From positions 59,430,001 through 59,494,000 of the forward strand of contig CM039462.1 in the NCBI GenBank assembly GCA_022414725.1: 64,000 bases of DNA, written 5' to 3'. Positions 50,102-60,279 of this stretch are shown one piece after another. The notes below the pieces were generated by a model. The model worked only from the letters and a program-made list of their open reading frames with translations. It had not been told where the DNA came from and searched no databases. A program made the translations under genes and the position numbers. The stretch comes from Microglena sp. YARC. Its lineage: Eukaryota > Chlorophyta > Chlorophyceae > Chlamydomonadales > Chlamydomonadaceae. The first letter of the stretch is position 1. Every line of letters begins with the position of its first letter.

Positions 50102-52805
50102 GTGTGTGTGTGTGTGTGGGTGTGTGTGTGGGTGGGTGTGTGTGGGTGGGTGGGTGGGTGGGGGGTGGGTGGGGGGGGGGGGGCATCCTCAGTTTCTCTG
50201 TCCAAATGAATGTGTGTGTGTGAGGGCATCTGTGCTGTGTGTGTGTGGGGGGGGGTGGGGTGGGGGGGGGGGGGGGGGGGGGCGGGGCATGCATCCTCAG
50301 TTTCTCTGTCTAAAGCAATGTGTGTGTGTATGTGTGTGTGTGTGCGTGTGTGTGTGCGTGTGTGTGTGTGTGTGTGTGTGAGGGGGGGGGGGGGGGGGGG
50401 GGGGGGGCATCCTCAGTTTCTGTCCAAAGGGAATGTGTATGTGTGAGGGCATTTGTGTGTGTGTGAGTGTGTGTGTGAGTGTGTGCGTGCGTGTGTGTGT
50501 GTGTGAGAGTGGGTGGGTGGGTATGAGTGGGTGGGTGGGTGGGTGGGTGGGTGCATGCATCCTCAGTTTCTCTGTCTAAAGCAATGTGTGTATGTGTGTG
50601 TGTGCGTGTGCGTGTGTGTGTGGGTGTGTGTGGGTGTGGGGGGGGGGGGGGCTTCCTCAGTTTCTCTGTCCAAAGGAATGTGTATGTGTCAGGGCATTTG
50701 TGTGTGAGTGTGTGCGTGCGTGGGTGTGTGTGTGTGTGTGTGAGTGGGTGTGAGCGGCGTTGGTGGGTGGGGGCATGCATCCTCAGTTTCTCTGTCTAAA
50801 GCAATGTGTGTGTACGTGTACGTGTGTGTGTGTGTGTGTGGGGGGGGGGGGGGTGGGGGGGGGGGGCATCCTCAGTTTCTCTGTCCAAAGGAATGTGTGT
50901 GTGTGAGTGTGTGTGTGTGTGGTGTGTGTTGTGTGTGTGTGAGTGTGTCGTGTGCGTGTGTGTGTGTGTGTGGGGTTGTGGTGTGTGTGTGGGGGGGCCG
51001 GGGGGGGGCATGCATCCTCACTTTCTCTGTCTAAAGCAATGTGTGTGTATGAGGGCATCTGTATGTGTATGTGTGTGTGTGTGCGTGTGTGGGGGGGAGG
51101 GGGGGGGGGGCATCCTCAGTTTCTGTCGAAAGGAGCGTATGTGTAAGTGCATGTTTGTGTGTGAGTGTTTCTGTGTGTGTCTGTGTGTGTGTCTGTGTGT
51201 GGGTGTGTGTGGGGGGGTATGCATCCTCAGTTTCTCTGTCCAAAGGAATGAAGTGCGCACCTGCAGGTTATCCTCTCCCAAGAATTCCTTGAAGCTCTGC
51301 TTGGCAAGGAACTCGCCACCCTTTGTTGCGTACAGTCCATTCTCGGCAAATACATAGTCGTAGGCAGTCAGCACTGCAGGGAATGAGTGGAAATCTGAGC
51401 CTCAAAACATGACGATTGCATGCACAAGAACTTTAAGTAAAGACCAACTCTGCAATGTCGACGACTCATGGGGCGCTTGAACTTGAACTTGGTGACATGG
51501 CTCCAGCCAGAAATTTCGTTGCTCACCGTCTTTCGGAGTTACGATAGCCATTCAAATCAAACCATACTTGATCCAGTCTTGAACTTGGACTTAAAATTTG
51601 TTACATTGCTCCAGCCAGCAACTAGGCTGCTCGCCATATTTGGCAGTGAAATTAATTACCAGGGAAAATGCAAACGTTATAAAAACAATCAAAAATCCAA
51701 TCTGATCATTAAGTCATGTGATGTATAAGAAGAGGCAACTTCTAACACAGTGTTTTTCTTTTCAGCTACGAGCAGCAGCTACGAGCAGCAGCTTCTAGGC
51801 AGTTCGCTGAACTGGGTATTCATCCAAACCTGGTGAAACCTTGGGAATTTGAAGCTGGTATAATCAGCTGTCCAGAACTGCTAAAATAGTTTGGCGTAGT
51901 CCAGTGGCCGGCTCAGGGAGCAGCCAAGAAGTGGCTATGAAAAGCCGAAAATAAAAACTATATTCTAACAACCTTCCAACTCCATATTTCACATCAAGTA
52001 ATGTATGTTCAAGGGGTGTAGGGCCCAATTCAACATCTTCATGGTACGGCGCGGTTATATGGTATGCAAGCCTTCAGGCTGCTCACTGTCTGCGGACGGA
52101 GTAAACATGGGCAGTGTAGAGACATCTCCTTCACTCTTCTGAGTAGAGAATGTATTCACATGGGCAGTGTCGACACCTCTACACCACCCTCCTGAGCACG
52201 GAATGTAATCGCATGGGTAGTATTAACATGTCTACACCACCTACAGAACGGAATCACACGAGTAGTTCAGACTTGACCACACCACACTCCACTCCACATC
52301 CCACTAAACCTCACTACACTTCCTATTACAAAGTGTAATCATATGGATCTTCTGGACTCACCGCTATCACCAAGCTGTTCAGTGATCTTGGGCAGATCTG
52401 AACCTCCAACAATGCCCACCTTGACGTGCTACACGAAGCAAGCGGCAAAAGAATGCTTTCAGATGAGATGTGGGAAATGTTCATATAGACCATGTTGCTC
52501 TTGTCAAAAGAGAACTGCGACCTCATTCAATCTGAGAATGGGGATGTCGATACCCTGTGCGGTGATGATACCGACTTCGAGCGCTTGGGTAAGGAATCCA
52601 TCGACCTGAAAATATTCCCCTCGCCCTAATCGGCCAGATCATCGCAATTGGTTCGCTTTGGGTTGGTTTGATCCGGGTTGATGAACAGATTACGAAGAAT
52701 CCCCACCTTCCTCAGCTCCTCCATGAATTTCACCATCTCGGGGGCAACGCGCTTCCTAGGCGCAGTCAGGGTGCCATCAACATCAAAGAGCGCTAGAGTG
52801 GACAT
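45465..52805 (-). CDS. PMM: phosphomannomutase, complete seven-exon gene
   Basis: Seven exons join into a 242-aa protein: 52805-52707, 52428-52362, 51373-51261, 48799-48630, 47933-47840, 46792-46715 and 45572-45465 (stop TAA). All junctions are GT-AG and in frame. It converts mannose-6-phosphate to mannose-1-phosphate in the cytosol, the step that feeds GDP-mannose for N-glycosylation and ascorbate synthesis. Exon 1 holds the HAD nucleophile motif '[13 protein letters not shown]'. Later conserved blocks are '[17 protein letters not shown]', '[12 protein letters not shown]', '[20 protein letters not shown]', '[16 protein letters not shown]', 'GWDKTYCL', 'FFGDKTYE' and '[18 protein letters not shown]'. 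The length equals the plant and animal enzymes (about 245 aa). No disabling change is seen, although the introns, up to about 2.5 kb, are packed with repeats. Confidence 0.96.
45660..45815 (-). repeat. dispersed repeat family C, inverted copy in a PMM intron
   Basis: It contains 'TTATAGTCCAGGGGTAAGCC', 'GGGACATGCCCAACCGTGAC', 'AACTGAACCCCAAACAATGG' and 'GACGGGGGCCCTGAG', the full-length inverse of the 31.6 kb copy. Confidence 0.7.
46137..46365. repeat. (ATT)n microsatellite with T-run, in a PMM intron
   Basis: About 230 bp of imperfect TTA/ATT triplets are interrupted by over 20 Ts. The Ile/Tyr-rich open frames across it are artefacts. Confidence 0.95.
46574..46593 (+). repeat. interstitial plant-type telomere motif
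   Basis: 'GGGTTTAGGGTTTAGGGTTT' is close to three units of the TTTAGGG repeat used at telomeres of plants and many green algae. It lies in a PMM intron beside a partial MITE end (46590-46640). Confidence 0.7.
47670..47822 (-). repeat. ATCATATGAT-rich palindromic repeat, copy 2
   Basis: This is the inverted counterpart of 29307-29506, with 'GGCAGTCTGACTAGGATAAA', overlapping 'ATCATATGATACC' palindromes and a terminal 'TGCCGGTCCCTACT'. It sits immediately beside PMM exon 5 (intron start 47839). Confidence 0.7.
48119..48231. repeat. (CT)n/(CCCT)n microsatellite in a PMM intron
   Basis: Polypyrimidine tracts of TCTC, CCCT and TCTC occur in that order. Read on the gene strand this is a GA-rich stretch. 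Confidence 0.95.
48470..48572 (-). pseudogene. decayed tandem copy of PMM exon 4 (pseudoexon)
   Basis: On the minus strand this segment repeats the second half of exon 4 and its donor flank: '[14 protein letters not shown]', then a TAA stop, then '[15 protein letters not shown]'. Flanking bases match those beside the true exon about 160 bp away. It lies in the intron downstream of exon 4 and cannot code through. The block is an old local duplication (about 48440-48575 versus 48598-48735). Confidence 0.8.
48888..49088 (+). repeat. hAT-like MITE copy in a PMM intron
   Basis: The left end 'ACTGTTTCATTTTTGGGCAA' and the right end '...GTAGCCCAAAAAAGAAACAC' are inverted copies, with the 'GGCAGCTTCCAGCCAGCACC' core and its complement inside. 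Confidence 0.65.
49267..49468 (+). repeat. hAT-like MITE with 8-bp target duplication, in a PMM intron
   Basis: The termini 'CATAGTTTTTATTTTCATCT' and '...TAGCTGAAAAGAAAAACACT' are inverted. Flanking octamers GTGCACCT (49259-49266) and GCGCACCT (49469-49476) match at 7 of 8 bases. It split a copy of the PMM intron-3 repeat unit, whose pieces lie on both sides. Confidence 0.75.
49490..51260. repeat. TG/G-rich minisatellite filling PMM intron 3
   Basis: About fourteen units of 75-400 bp each hold an anchor 'CATCCTCAGTTTCTCTGTCC' plus AAAGGAATG, a (TG)n tract and a run of Gs. Anchors lie near 49508, 49594, 49667, 49785, 50184, 50291, 50408, 50558, 50653, 50777, 50868, 51013, 51110 and 51222. 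The last anchor directly abuts exon 3, so the unit includes the sequence next to the splice donor. The plus strand can form Z-DNA and G-quadruplexes. Long Val/Cys- or His/Thr-rich frames here are artefacts. Confidence 0.9.
51477..51650 (+). repeat. 60-bp dispersed module B, copies 3 and 4 in tandem
   Basis: 'GAACTTGGTGACATGGCTCC' with 'GCTCACCGTCTTTCGG' at 51477-51548, and 'TTGTTACATTGCTCCAGCCA' with 'GCTGCTCGCCATATTTGGCA' at 51580-51650. Both are in PMM intron 2. Confidence 0.65.
51748..51962 (+). repeat. hAT-like MITE with perfect 8-bp target duplication
   Basis: The element starts 'CAGTGTTTTTCTTTTCAGCT' and ends 'AAAGCCGAAAATAAAAACTA' plus TA. It is flanked on both sides by TTCTAACA (51740-51747 and 51963-51970). 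The CAGTG start and exact octamer duplication fit hAT insertions. A 15-bp 'GCTACGAGCAGCAGC' segment near the left end is duplicated. It lies in PMM intron 2. Confidence 0.82.
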
Positions 52806-54279
52806 GGTGGCAAAGGATTGGTGGTAGGAAAGGGCGACAAGGTATGATAGAGAGAGGAGGCGACCACTTATTTTTCATGAGATGAGAAGTCAGCGAGGTC
52901 CACTTATTGGAAAATTCGCGCGCTAGATCGGTTGAGTCGGTTGAAGTGACAGCTCCGCAACAAAAGGAAACAGACCGACAGCTCAGGTGTCAGGATGACA
53001 GCTTCGCACCTTTCACCTTGAGTATCACCTGCGGATTATGGTATATATCGGCCGGGCTTGAAAGAGGTTTTTGAAGCAAGGTAATCGCAATTTCAATTTA
53101 TTTCGCCACAACTCGATGTCTGCAAGGGATGATGGATCGCTAGTTCCACTGCGGCACATTCTTCAACTTGCGACTTTGCCATGGAGCACTGTTTACAACA
53201 GACTACTGTTGTCGAACAACAACTAAAGTACCTTACTCTGATTATGTAAGATGAACCCCATTAAGTCCGAGCTCCAGTACAAGTATGAACCCAAGCCTGA
53301 GCATCATCTATCCGTCTGCTCTACGCTGTGGATGTTCCTGGCATGCTCTATCAGGCTACACTCGTAAGAACTGTCCCCCTCTTGTAATATGGGTGGCCAC
53401 AGGCGCCCCCTCCTATTTATAAGGATGTAGGATGCATCCTCAGAAGTAACATCTAATAATATCTAAGGATATGCATATGACTATACTCATGTCCTTCTGA
53501 GGATTTGAACTTGAACTTGATTACATAGCTCCAGCTAGCAATTTGGCTGCTCACTGTCTTCGGCAGTAAAAACAAATTTACAAGGAAAAATGTAAGTGCG
53601 CACAAATAAAAATAACATGTTAAACAGGTATTACAAAACAAATCTTTCCGTTTTCCTTTTTTTGCTTCTTCTTCTGACCCTTTGGTTAATAAGGACTCTA
53701 AATTGAAGATAGGCCACCAATTCATATTCCTTACTTGCAGACTAATGCCTCCAAGTAACATGATCTGTGAACATGTAACAAGGAAACGTAACACACAACA
53801 ATTGAGGGGTTTCCAATTGGTTTTCAGATATCAGCTTGAGAAGGTCCAGCCATAGACCCCTTCGACACATATTTTTTGTCATACAGTTATGAGCGCCGTT
53901 TGATTACACAACTTTTTCCGATACTTAAGGCGCGTGCGGTACGTCACACACATACATATATACCGATAGCACTTATCACTTTAGTAGAAATACACGTTAA
54001 ACTCACAGTATCTACAGACCATCTGTTCTGAGTACCATAAAGGATGTTGTACTTTCCAGAGACTCACCTATCTCACCACCCATGAAAGAAGGGATCCTAC
54101 AAAGAGTTAGGCGAGAAAGCACAATGCAAATCATAAAAGTACTACAACTACTGCAGAAGACGGCGAGCAGCCAAATTGCTTGCAGGAGCCATGTAACCAA
54201 GTTCAAGTTCATGTATACGTCCTTCACATCAGGGCGGCCTGACAGAAGTCTATTTACCAAGTAAATGTAAAAAAATGAA
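52806..54279. other. PMM upstream region and intergenic DNA
   Basis: The PMM promoter should lie just above 52805, but no TATA box is evident. Further on are module B copies at 53505-53572 (plus) and 54146-54222 (minus). No gene was recognised. Confidence 0.4.
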
Positions 54280-54339
54280 TTGCTCATGTGTGGCATATTA
54301 CAAGCATGCCAATCAATTCTAGTGACTAATAAAGCACCC

Positions 54340-54780
54340 CATCACAAACTGAAGTCTGAAGAGTCCAAACCCACCAGCTTTTTTGTTGTGCCTAATCTGG
54401 ACTTTTGTGGGGCAGAGGATGATGGGCCTGAGGATGCAGCCCCATGGGGCAGGCCCAGGTTGGATGCAAAATCAATTCAATTGGCTAATAGCACACCCCA
54501 TCACATACCGGTACTGAAATTCGATGAGTCCAAGTCTACCAGCTCTTCCGCCGTGCCTAATCTGGACTTTTGTGGGGCAGAGCGTGATAGGCGTGGGGAT
54601 ATGGCGCCAGGGGGGCAGGCCCATGCTGGAGGGGTAATCCCATCACAAACTGAAGTCTAATGAGTCCAAGTCTACCAGCCCGTCTGCCTTGCTAAATCTG
54701 GACTTTTGTGGGGCAGAGGGTGATAGGCGTGGGGGTGGGGCGCCAGGGGGCAGGTCCATGCTGGAGTGAGAACCGAAGGA
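54340..54780 (-). repeat. triplicated terminal coding segment (~165-bp period)
   Basis: On the minus strand three successive segments give 'SRFSKADGLVDLDSLDFS', 'SRLGTAEELVDLDSSNFS' and 'SRLGTTKKLVGLDSSDFS', each preceded by 'APQK'-like sequence. Only the first is in frame with the upstream gene; the other two are decayed duplicates past its stop at 54643. Confidence 0.7.
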
Positions 54781-57132
54781 AGCCACAGAACTCGCCCTGC
54801 TGGCTACCTCCTCCTCCATCATGAAATCCATAATCAGAGTGTCCTCAATGTCGGAGCTCTCAGCAGTGCTCTCCTCCTTCACTAGGTGGGTTGGGGCAGA
54901 GGAGGCGTGATGGGCGCTGCAGCAACAAAGCCCAGCCGGGGCCCTAACACCGCTCCACTGGCTGTTCTTAGTCTTGACCCCCAAGTGTCTGGGCCCTGTC
55001 CGTGCTCCTGGGTTTGTCTCCTGACCTCACTTCCCCCACCCCCACTCCCACCGCTACGGCATTTGGCCGCAGCCCCCTCAACCAGGTCCTCAGCAAACAT
55101 GGAGTCAAACAAGTCACTGGCGTCTGCTTCAAAAGAGGACATGCCAGAAGCTTCACTCTGCAAGTCCTCGAACCCTGTAGGGGCAGGTGATTCACTACGC
55201 TTTGTTGGGGCTTGGTTTGGTTTGGTCGGGGCTGCACCCACCAGCCGTGGTGTGGGCGCCTCTGCATCCACATCACTCACCTGGCTCACATCCACTACAC
55301 CCACTAGTCGCGGCCTACCTGGCTCTGAAACCAAACTGCCTTGCTGGCTTGCGTCCACAGATCCAAACCTCATCACCATGGTTTCGGAAGCCGGTGGACT
55401 ATCTCCCTCCTCTCCCTCCTGCCTACGCCCACCCTCTTGCTCAGGCCCCCTTGGACCCAGGGCCCCCTGCTGACCGTGGACGCCTGAGCTACTGCTGCCT
55501 GAATCCCCATAATCAGAGAGCATCATAATCTCATCACCATCACTACCATCATCCTGGGATCTCGAGCTGGTGCTAGCCGCACCCTGGTTCCTCTGAACTT
55601 GCAGCGGAAGTCGAGGAGGGGAGTACCTGTGGGACGAGGAACGAACCAGGTCAGCAGCAGCAGCAGCGGTCTCGTCCATCTGGCGCCTGGCATACTCGCT
55701 GGCAAAGCCAAGGGCAGAGATGTCACTCTTTATATCCTCCTCCTCCTCCTCTTCTTCAAACTCATCAACAATATCCCTATCCTCTTCCTTGCCCCCCTTC
55801 TCAAGTCTGCCTCTTAGGCTATCCTCGAACCTTGCTCCTACCCCTCTCCCATCATCCACCACCACCACACCACCACCACCTCCGCTGTCATCATCCTCAT
55901 CATCAATATCATCGTCATCATCACCATTATCCCATGGAGCATGAGCATGCTGCAGAGGGCTTCTCCTCTTAGCCGCCTCCTCCGCCTCAAAGTAACTCTG
56001 GCCTGCCATGCCATGTGTTGATTGCAGTGCCGCCCTCATTGGAGCCACATCTTGCCCATCATAGCTAGGTGCGCCGGAGGTGAGTGGGTTCGTTCCAAAG
56101 CTACTATCCGATTGCAGTGCTTCCCTCATTGGAGCCACATCAAAGCTGGGTGCGCCGGAGGTGAGCGGGTTTGTCCCAAAGCTATTATCCGACTGCTCAA
56201 ATGGAAACGGCGGATTTGCCTCAAAGCTGCGCCCAGAGGATTCTAGGGGGTTCATGGCATTGACCGACACCATACTGTGGTTGACTGACTCCATTGGGTT
56301 GATGTTGAAGCTATTCATAGACATCAGCTTTCGGGATTCAGCCAGCCTGGCCGTGCTTGTGCTGCTCCCCCCCTCTGCTTGATGTACATGCCGATGTGCC
56401 AGGACTGCCGCTCTGTCAGGCCAGATTAGGCTGCCCTGTGCTTGTACTGCTCCCCCCATCAGCTTCATCGGGTCGGCCTGTGGTTGATTCAGGGCCTAAG
56501 GTTGATGCAGGGCTTGTGGTGGATACAGGGGGGACATGCTTCGAAGAAGTTGCAGGCGGCGGAGTAGAGCCAGTGAACTCAACTGCCTCAAACTCTGAGT
56601 CAGAGTTTGCCCCGCTCGAGTCTCCTGCTGATGAGCTGGCGCTGGAAGACGCTGAGTCACCGAGACCGCCGATGACATCAGCAGCAGGGGTTGTGCTACC
56701 ATAAGTTGTAGGTTGGGCTGTTGGTGGTGAAGTAGTTGCCGGGCGGGTGACAATCGCCTTGCCCCCCCCCATGTCCATCTGTATGCCTTGCCACTTTGCG
56801 CGATTCAAGGCGGCAGCTGCAGCGGCTGCGCCTGCCGAAATCCGAAGCTGAGGTGTTGCTGGCTCCGATACCATGGCAGCACGATTCATGGCCGCCGCCG
56901 CTGCGGCGGCGGCTGCAGAAACTGGCGGCTGAGCTGTGGCTGACACCGAAACCACGGCTGCAGCCACTGGTGCTGGCTGTGCTGGAGCTATATCAGTGGG
57001 CATTACACTTGCTTCCGATGCTGCTAGGACTGCCGCTAGCACAGCTGCTCTTGAATGGGGACCGCTGTCCTTCTTCTTTTTCTGATCTACGGTGGTTGGC
57101 ATCTGATCTGCACCGATTTGTTCCTTATCCAT
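54643..57132 (-). CDS. large low-complexity host protein gene, exon structure uncertain
   Basis: Three overlapping minus-strand frames look coding: 57132-56416 (Ala-rich, then Ser/Thr-rich), 56468-54882 (charged and repetitive) and 54984-54643 (acidic, ending 'GLVDLDSLDFSL'). The middle frame has an exact internal repeat, 'SFGTNPLTSGAPS' with 'VAPMR', and long Asp/Glu tracts. The frames differ in phase, so introns or frameshifts must lie near 56440 and 54930. A 'GGSSTSTG' segment is duplicated at the first junction. Such acidic, Ser-rich chains are usually disordered. I do not recognise a family. Confidence 0.45.
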
Positions 57133-57552
57133 TGTTATTGGTTTCGGATCTGCGTTGGTTGGTTTCGAATCTGCACTGGTCGGTTCCGGATCTGCACAAG
57201 TTGCATAGCCCCTGCCCTCCTCTTGTGTACTGGGATGTGACGGCCTTTGTTGCTCTGAACTCAGTCCCTGAGAAGTTGCCCCACCACTCTTGCAGTCTAA
57301 CTCCTTCTGCTCATCGGATCCAAAACTCTTTCATCACCACCACCACCCACCACACCACCACCCTCGGTCGCGGTCTCTGGCCCCCTCTGCCCTCTTCTCA
57401 ACCTTGCCTCTCGAGCAGCCAGAGGGCGAGAGAGGAGGAGGAAGCAGAGGATGATGACGATGATGAGGTAGACCCATCCTCCCCCATGAGGGACCCTTGT
57501 ACAGTGGTTGTGTCTGTCAGAGGAACAGAGCCCATGGCAGTGCTTGTGTCTG

Positions 57553-57888
57553 TTACAGGCACAGAGCCCATGGGGGTTGCACTTGGGATGCTAGCGAGGC
57601 GGGCGTGTGCTCTTGCATGGGCTCAGCATCTGCCTGAACTTGGTCAGGAGCACGAGATTTGTTGTTGGCTCTGATCCAATTAAGAGCTGCGGAGGTAACT
57701 TGGGGGAGATTGCTTGGCTTAGCCGCGTGTGTGGGTTTAACAGAAGGGGCTGCATCACTGGTTGGCTTGGCCGTGTGTCTGGGCTCAAAATACAGGGCTG
57801 CACCACTGTTTGGCTTGGCCATGTGCGTGGGCTCAACAGAGGGGGCTACAACAATGTCTGTTCCCCCTATATTGAGAGATTTTAACAA
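57553..57888 (-). CDS. possible coding exon with 16-residue repeats
   Basis: Three copies of a 48-bp unit (about 57715-57860) encode 'APSVEPTHMAKPNSGA'-like repeats on the minus strand, with upstream and downstream frame open. It may be an upstream exon of the low-complexity gene or a bare minisatellite. Confidence 0.35.
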   Translation of the reverse strand: MLKSLNIGGTDIVVAPSVEPTHMAKPNSGAALYFEPRHTAKPTSDAAPSVKPTHAAKPSNLPQVTSAALNWIRANNKSRAPDQVQADAEPMQEHTPASLASQVQPPWALCL

Positions 57889-58019
57889 GCTGCTGTTGAG
57901 GCTATTGCTTCCGCTGGCCTGGCTGCTGCCGCCACGTTGGTTCCTGAGATATGCCGTTTGAAAGTGGAGTCAGCAGCATGACCCAATCTGTATCACAATT
58001 TATTATAAAACATATAACA

Positions 58020-58235
58020 GCACAGCAGCCAACATCCTTGGCATCAAAAATATTGTTGTACATATATATAACTAAAATTGTAACACAGTCTACATTGTGC
58101 CTACATACATATATAACTATAATTATAACACAGTCAACATAATACATATATAACTATAATGATAACACAGTCTACATTATACACATACATATATGACTAT
58201 AATTATCACACCGCCTACATTATGCATACATACAT
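58020..58235. repeat. AT-rich ~50-bp tandem repeat
   Basis: Units of the type 'AACTATAATTATAACACAGT' plus CTACATTATAC recur about every 45-60 bp, with a further copy near 59450-59490. Confidence 0.8.
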
Positions 58236-58403
58236 TTAGATGATCAACCAACAAGAAGACAGGAAAAGGTAATAAAAACAGACAGGATGCGAATGCATAG
58301 GCCTATGCAAAGATGCAACCAAGAGGTGCTCAACGTGAGACTAACTAGTAATGGTCCTACCAACTTGCAGCTGTACCGGCTCACTAGGTAGGACCATCTA
58401 GTC

Positions 58404-59345
58404 TCACATTGCCCTGCAGGTCCTCAACTGTGGAAGTAAGGAAGCCCCAAGTATTGGAGGCATCCACTTCCCTGGGAGAAGTAAAGGACCCTCAAGTATT
58501 GGGGGCATCCACTTCCATGGGAGGATGAACTCCCGGAGGGTCATTGGGGGGCCTGGGTGGTCGTCCGGGGACAGTCCTGAAGACCGGTGGTCCAGGAAAA
58601 GCTGGCTGCCCAGGAAAAGCCGGTGGACCAGGATAAGATTCGGAGGGACCTGGAAAGGGTCCCTGGGGATGGACCAGAAGAATATGTGTGGGGTGAACCT
58701 GGAAACACTGGTTGACCAGGAAAAAAACCCTGGGGGTGGCACCAGAAAAGGTCCGAGAGGTGCACCTGGAAAAGCTGGTGGCCCTGGATGAGTCTGTGAA
58801 GCAGGGCGAGCTAGAGGTCCTGAAAGAGATGGTGGACTAGTAATACGTGGCCCACTGTTTATGCCCGTGGGTGTGAAGGCTGCTGTGGGCCGCTGTTGAC
58901 TGCTGGTTGGTTGCTGGTTGGCCACTGGTGTTTGCTGGTGGCCGCTGAGATGTTCGCAGGCAGCTGCTGGTGGGACCCATGTCGTTACTGTTGTCACTTG
59001 CTGCTTGGCGTGCTGTGTGTAGTACTGCCGCTGTTGCTGCCTCTGCAAATGCTGTTGTTGGCGTAGTAGGCGCTCATGCTCAGGTAGATAGTGGTGTGGG
59101 TGGGATGGGTGAGTGGTGGGCAACTGAAAGAGAGCCCACCTAACCATACAGCGGAACCAGTGAGTGAGGGCGATTTTAATTCTTGATGAATGTTCTGGGT
59201 ATAGGCGAATGTGAGCAATCCATCCTTTCCCTAATGTCGAAGTGGGGTGTCCACGTGACAGCATGCGGAGTGTGAGCTTTGTGACAGCCTTCTTGAAAGA
59301 CTTCCAGTCGTTGCAGATCCTTGCATACCTGGTTAGTTGCCCTGT
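58404..59345 (-). CDS. possible exon with an RT-associated helical motif, then Pro/Gln-rich tail
   Basis: After a possible acceptor (AACCAG near 59346) the minus strand encodes 'YARICNDWKSFKKAVTKLTL' and 'RMLSRGHP'. This resembles the short helical motif (R-I-C-x-x-x-x-x-F ... L-x-x-R-G-Y-P) seen near RT domains of some retroelements. A Gln-rich and then Pro-rich chain with repeats ('SRFTPHIFFWSIPRDPFQVP') follows. No RT core is nearby, so this may be a host protein or a retroelement scrap; the similarity is weak. Confidence 0.3.
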   Translation of the reverse strand, partial: TGQLTRYARICNDWKSFKKAVTKLTLRMLSRGHPTSTLGKGWIAHIRLYPEHSSRIKIALTHWFRCMVRWALFQLPTTHPSHPHHYLPEHERLLRQQQHLQRQQQRQYYTQHAKQQVTTVTTWVPPAAACEHLSGHQQTPVANQQPTSSQQRPTAAFTPTGINSGPRITSPPSLSGPLARPASQTHPGPPAFPGAPLGPFLVPPPGFFSWSTSVSRFTPHIFFWSIPRDPFQVPPNLILVHRLFLGSQLFLDHRSSGLSPDDHPGPPMTLREFILPWKWMPPILEGPLLLPGKWMPPILGASLLPQLRTCRAM

Positions 59346-59516
59346 AGTGTGAATACTCCTGCAGCTTGGTGTGCCAATGCGTTAGACGTAGCGCTAGGGC
59401 AGTAGATCACGGGGAGGGTCCGAGCTGCAGCTTTGTCGAACACATACATAACTATGATTATAACACAGTCTACGTTATACGTACATATAATGCAGACTAT
59501 GTTTTAGTAGCAGCAC

Positions 59517-60231
59517 CTGAGCAGTGAGTTGTTGAGAGAGCTCTGTTGGCTTTGGTCTGTGGACGTGCTAGGTTCTTCCGCAAACGCTACTATGAATCAG
59601 TTTTTAAATTCTGATTTTTAGTAAGCGTATCTTGGACCACAAATATGAGCCACAAGCCACCACCTCGACCAACACCACATATAAATATATCATACCTACA
59701 ATACATAATTTTTAATAGTAGCAGTACCTGAGTAGCGAGTTGTTGAGAGATCTTGGCTGGCTCTGGTCTGTGGACGTGCCAGGTTCCTCAGCAATCGCGC
59801 CTTTTGCAGCAGCTACTATAAACAAGTTTTACAATATGATTCATGGTTTTCATTTAGCACATCTTGGGCCACAAATATACAAATATGCAAATATGAGACA
59901 CAAGTGTAGTGAATGTATAGGTAGCAGATACCTGAAAGAGTAGGCGAGTTGTTCAGAGCGCTTGGCTGGCTTTGGTCTGTGTATGTGCCAGGTTCTTCTG
60001 CAAGCGCTACTATAAATCAGTTTTTGAATTCCGATTCTAAGTTAGCGCATCTTGGAAAAAAAAAGCCACGAGCCACCACCTCGACCAATACCACATATAA
60101 ATACATCATACATAAAAATGCTAATTATGTAATAGTAGCAATACCTGAGCAGTGAGTTGTTGTGAGGAGCTTGGCTGGCTTGGTCTTGGACGTGCCACGG
60201 TTCCTCTGCAAGTGCGGCTTTTGCACAGCTA
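59517..60231 (-). repeat. four-fold array of exon-like segments (~210-bp period)
   Basis: Blocks at 59587-59517, 59812-59728, 60007-59932 and 60231-60145 each run on the minus strand from an AG acceptor to a CAG|GT-type donor and encode variants of 'LAEEPGTSTDQSQPS' and 'LNNSLLR'. Spacing is 211, 204 and 213 bp. This looks like tandem exon duplication in a minus-strand gene, probably the low-complexity gene downstream. Lengths of 71-87 bp are not all multiples of three, so not every exon can be used together. Confidence 0.55.
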
Positions 60232-60279
60232 CTGCATCGCGCAATTGACCGCCTACCACAGCGTTCCAAACTCCACATC

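Noticed and set aside
49467..51374. Long Val/Cys-rich and His/Thr-rich open frames on both strands
   Set aside because: They are translations of TG and G tracts in the PMM intron minisatellite and have no domain content.
54886..55528. Plus-strand frames of 195 and 113 codons
   Set aside because: They are antisense to the Ser/Asp/Glu-rich minus-strand gene and are explained by its base composition.
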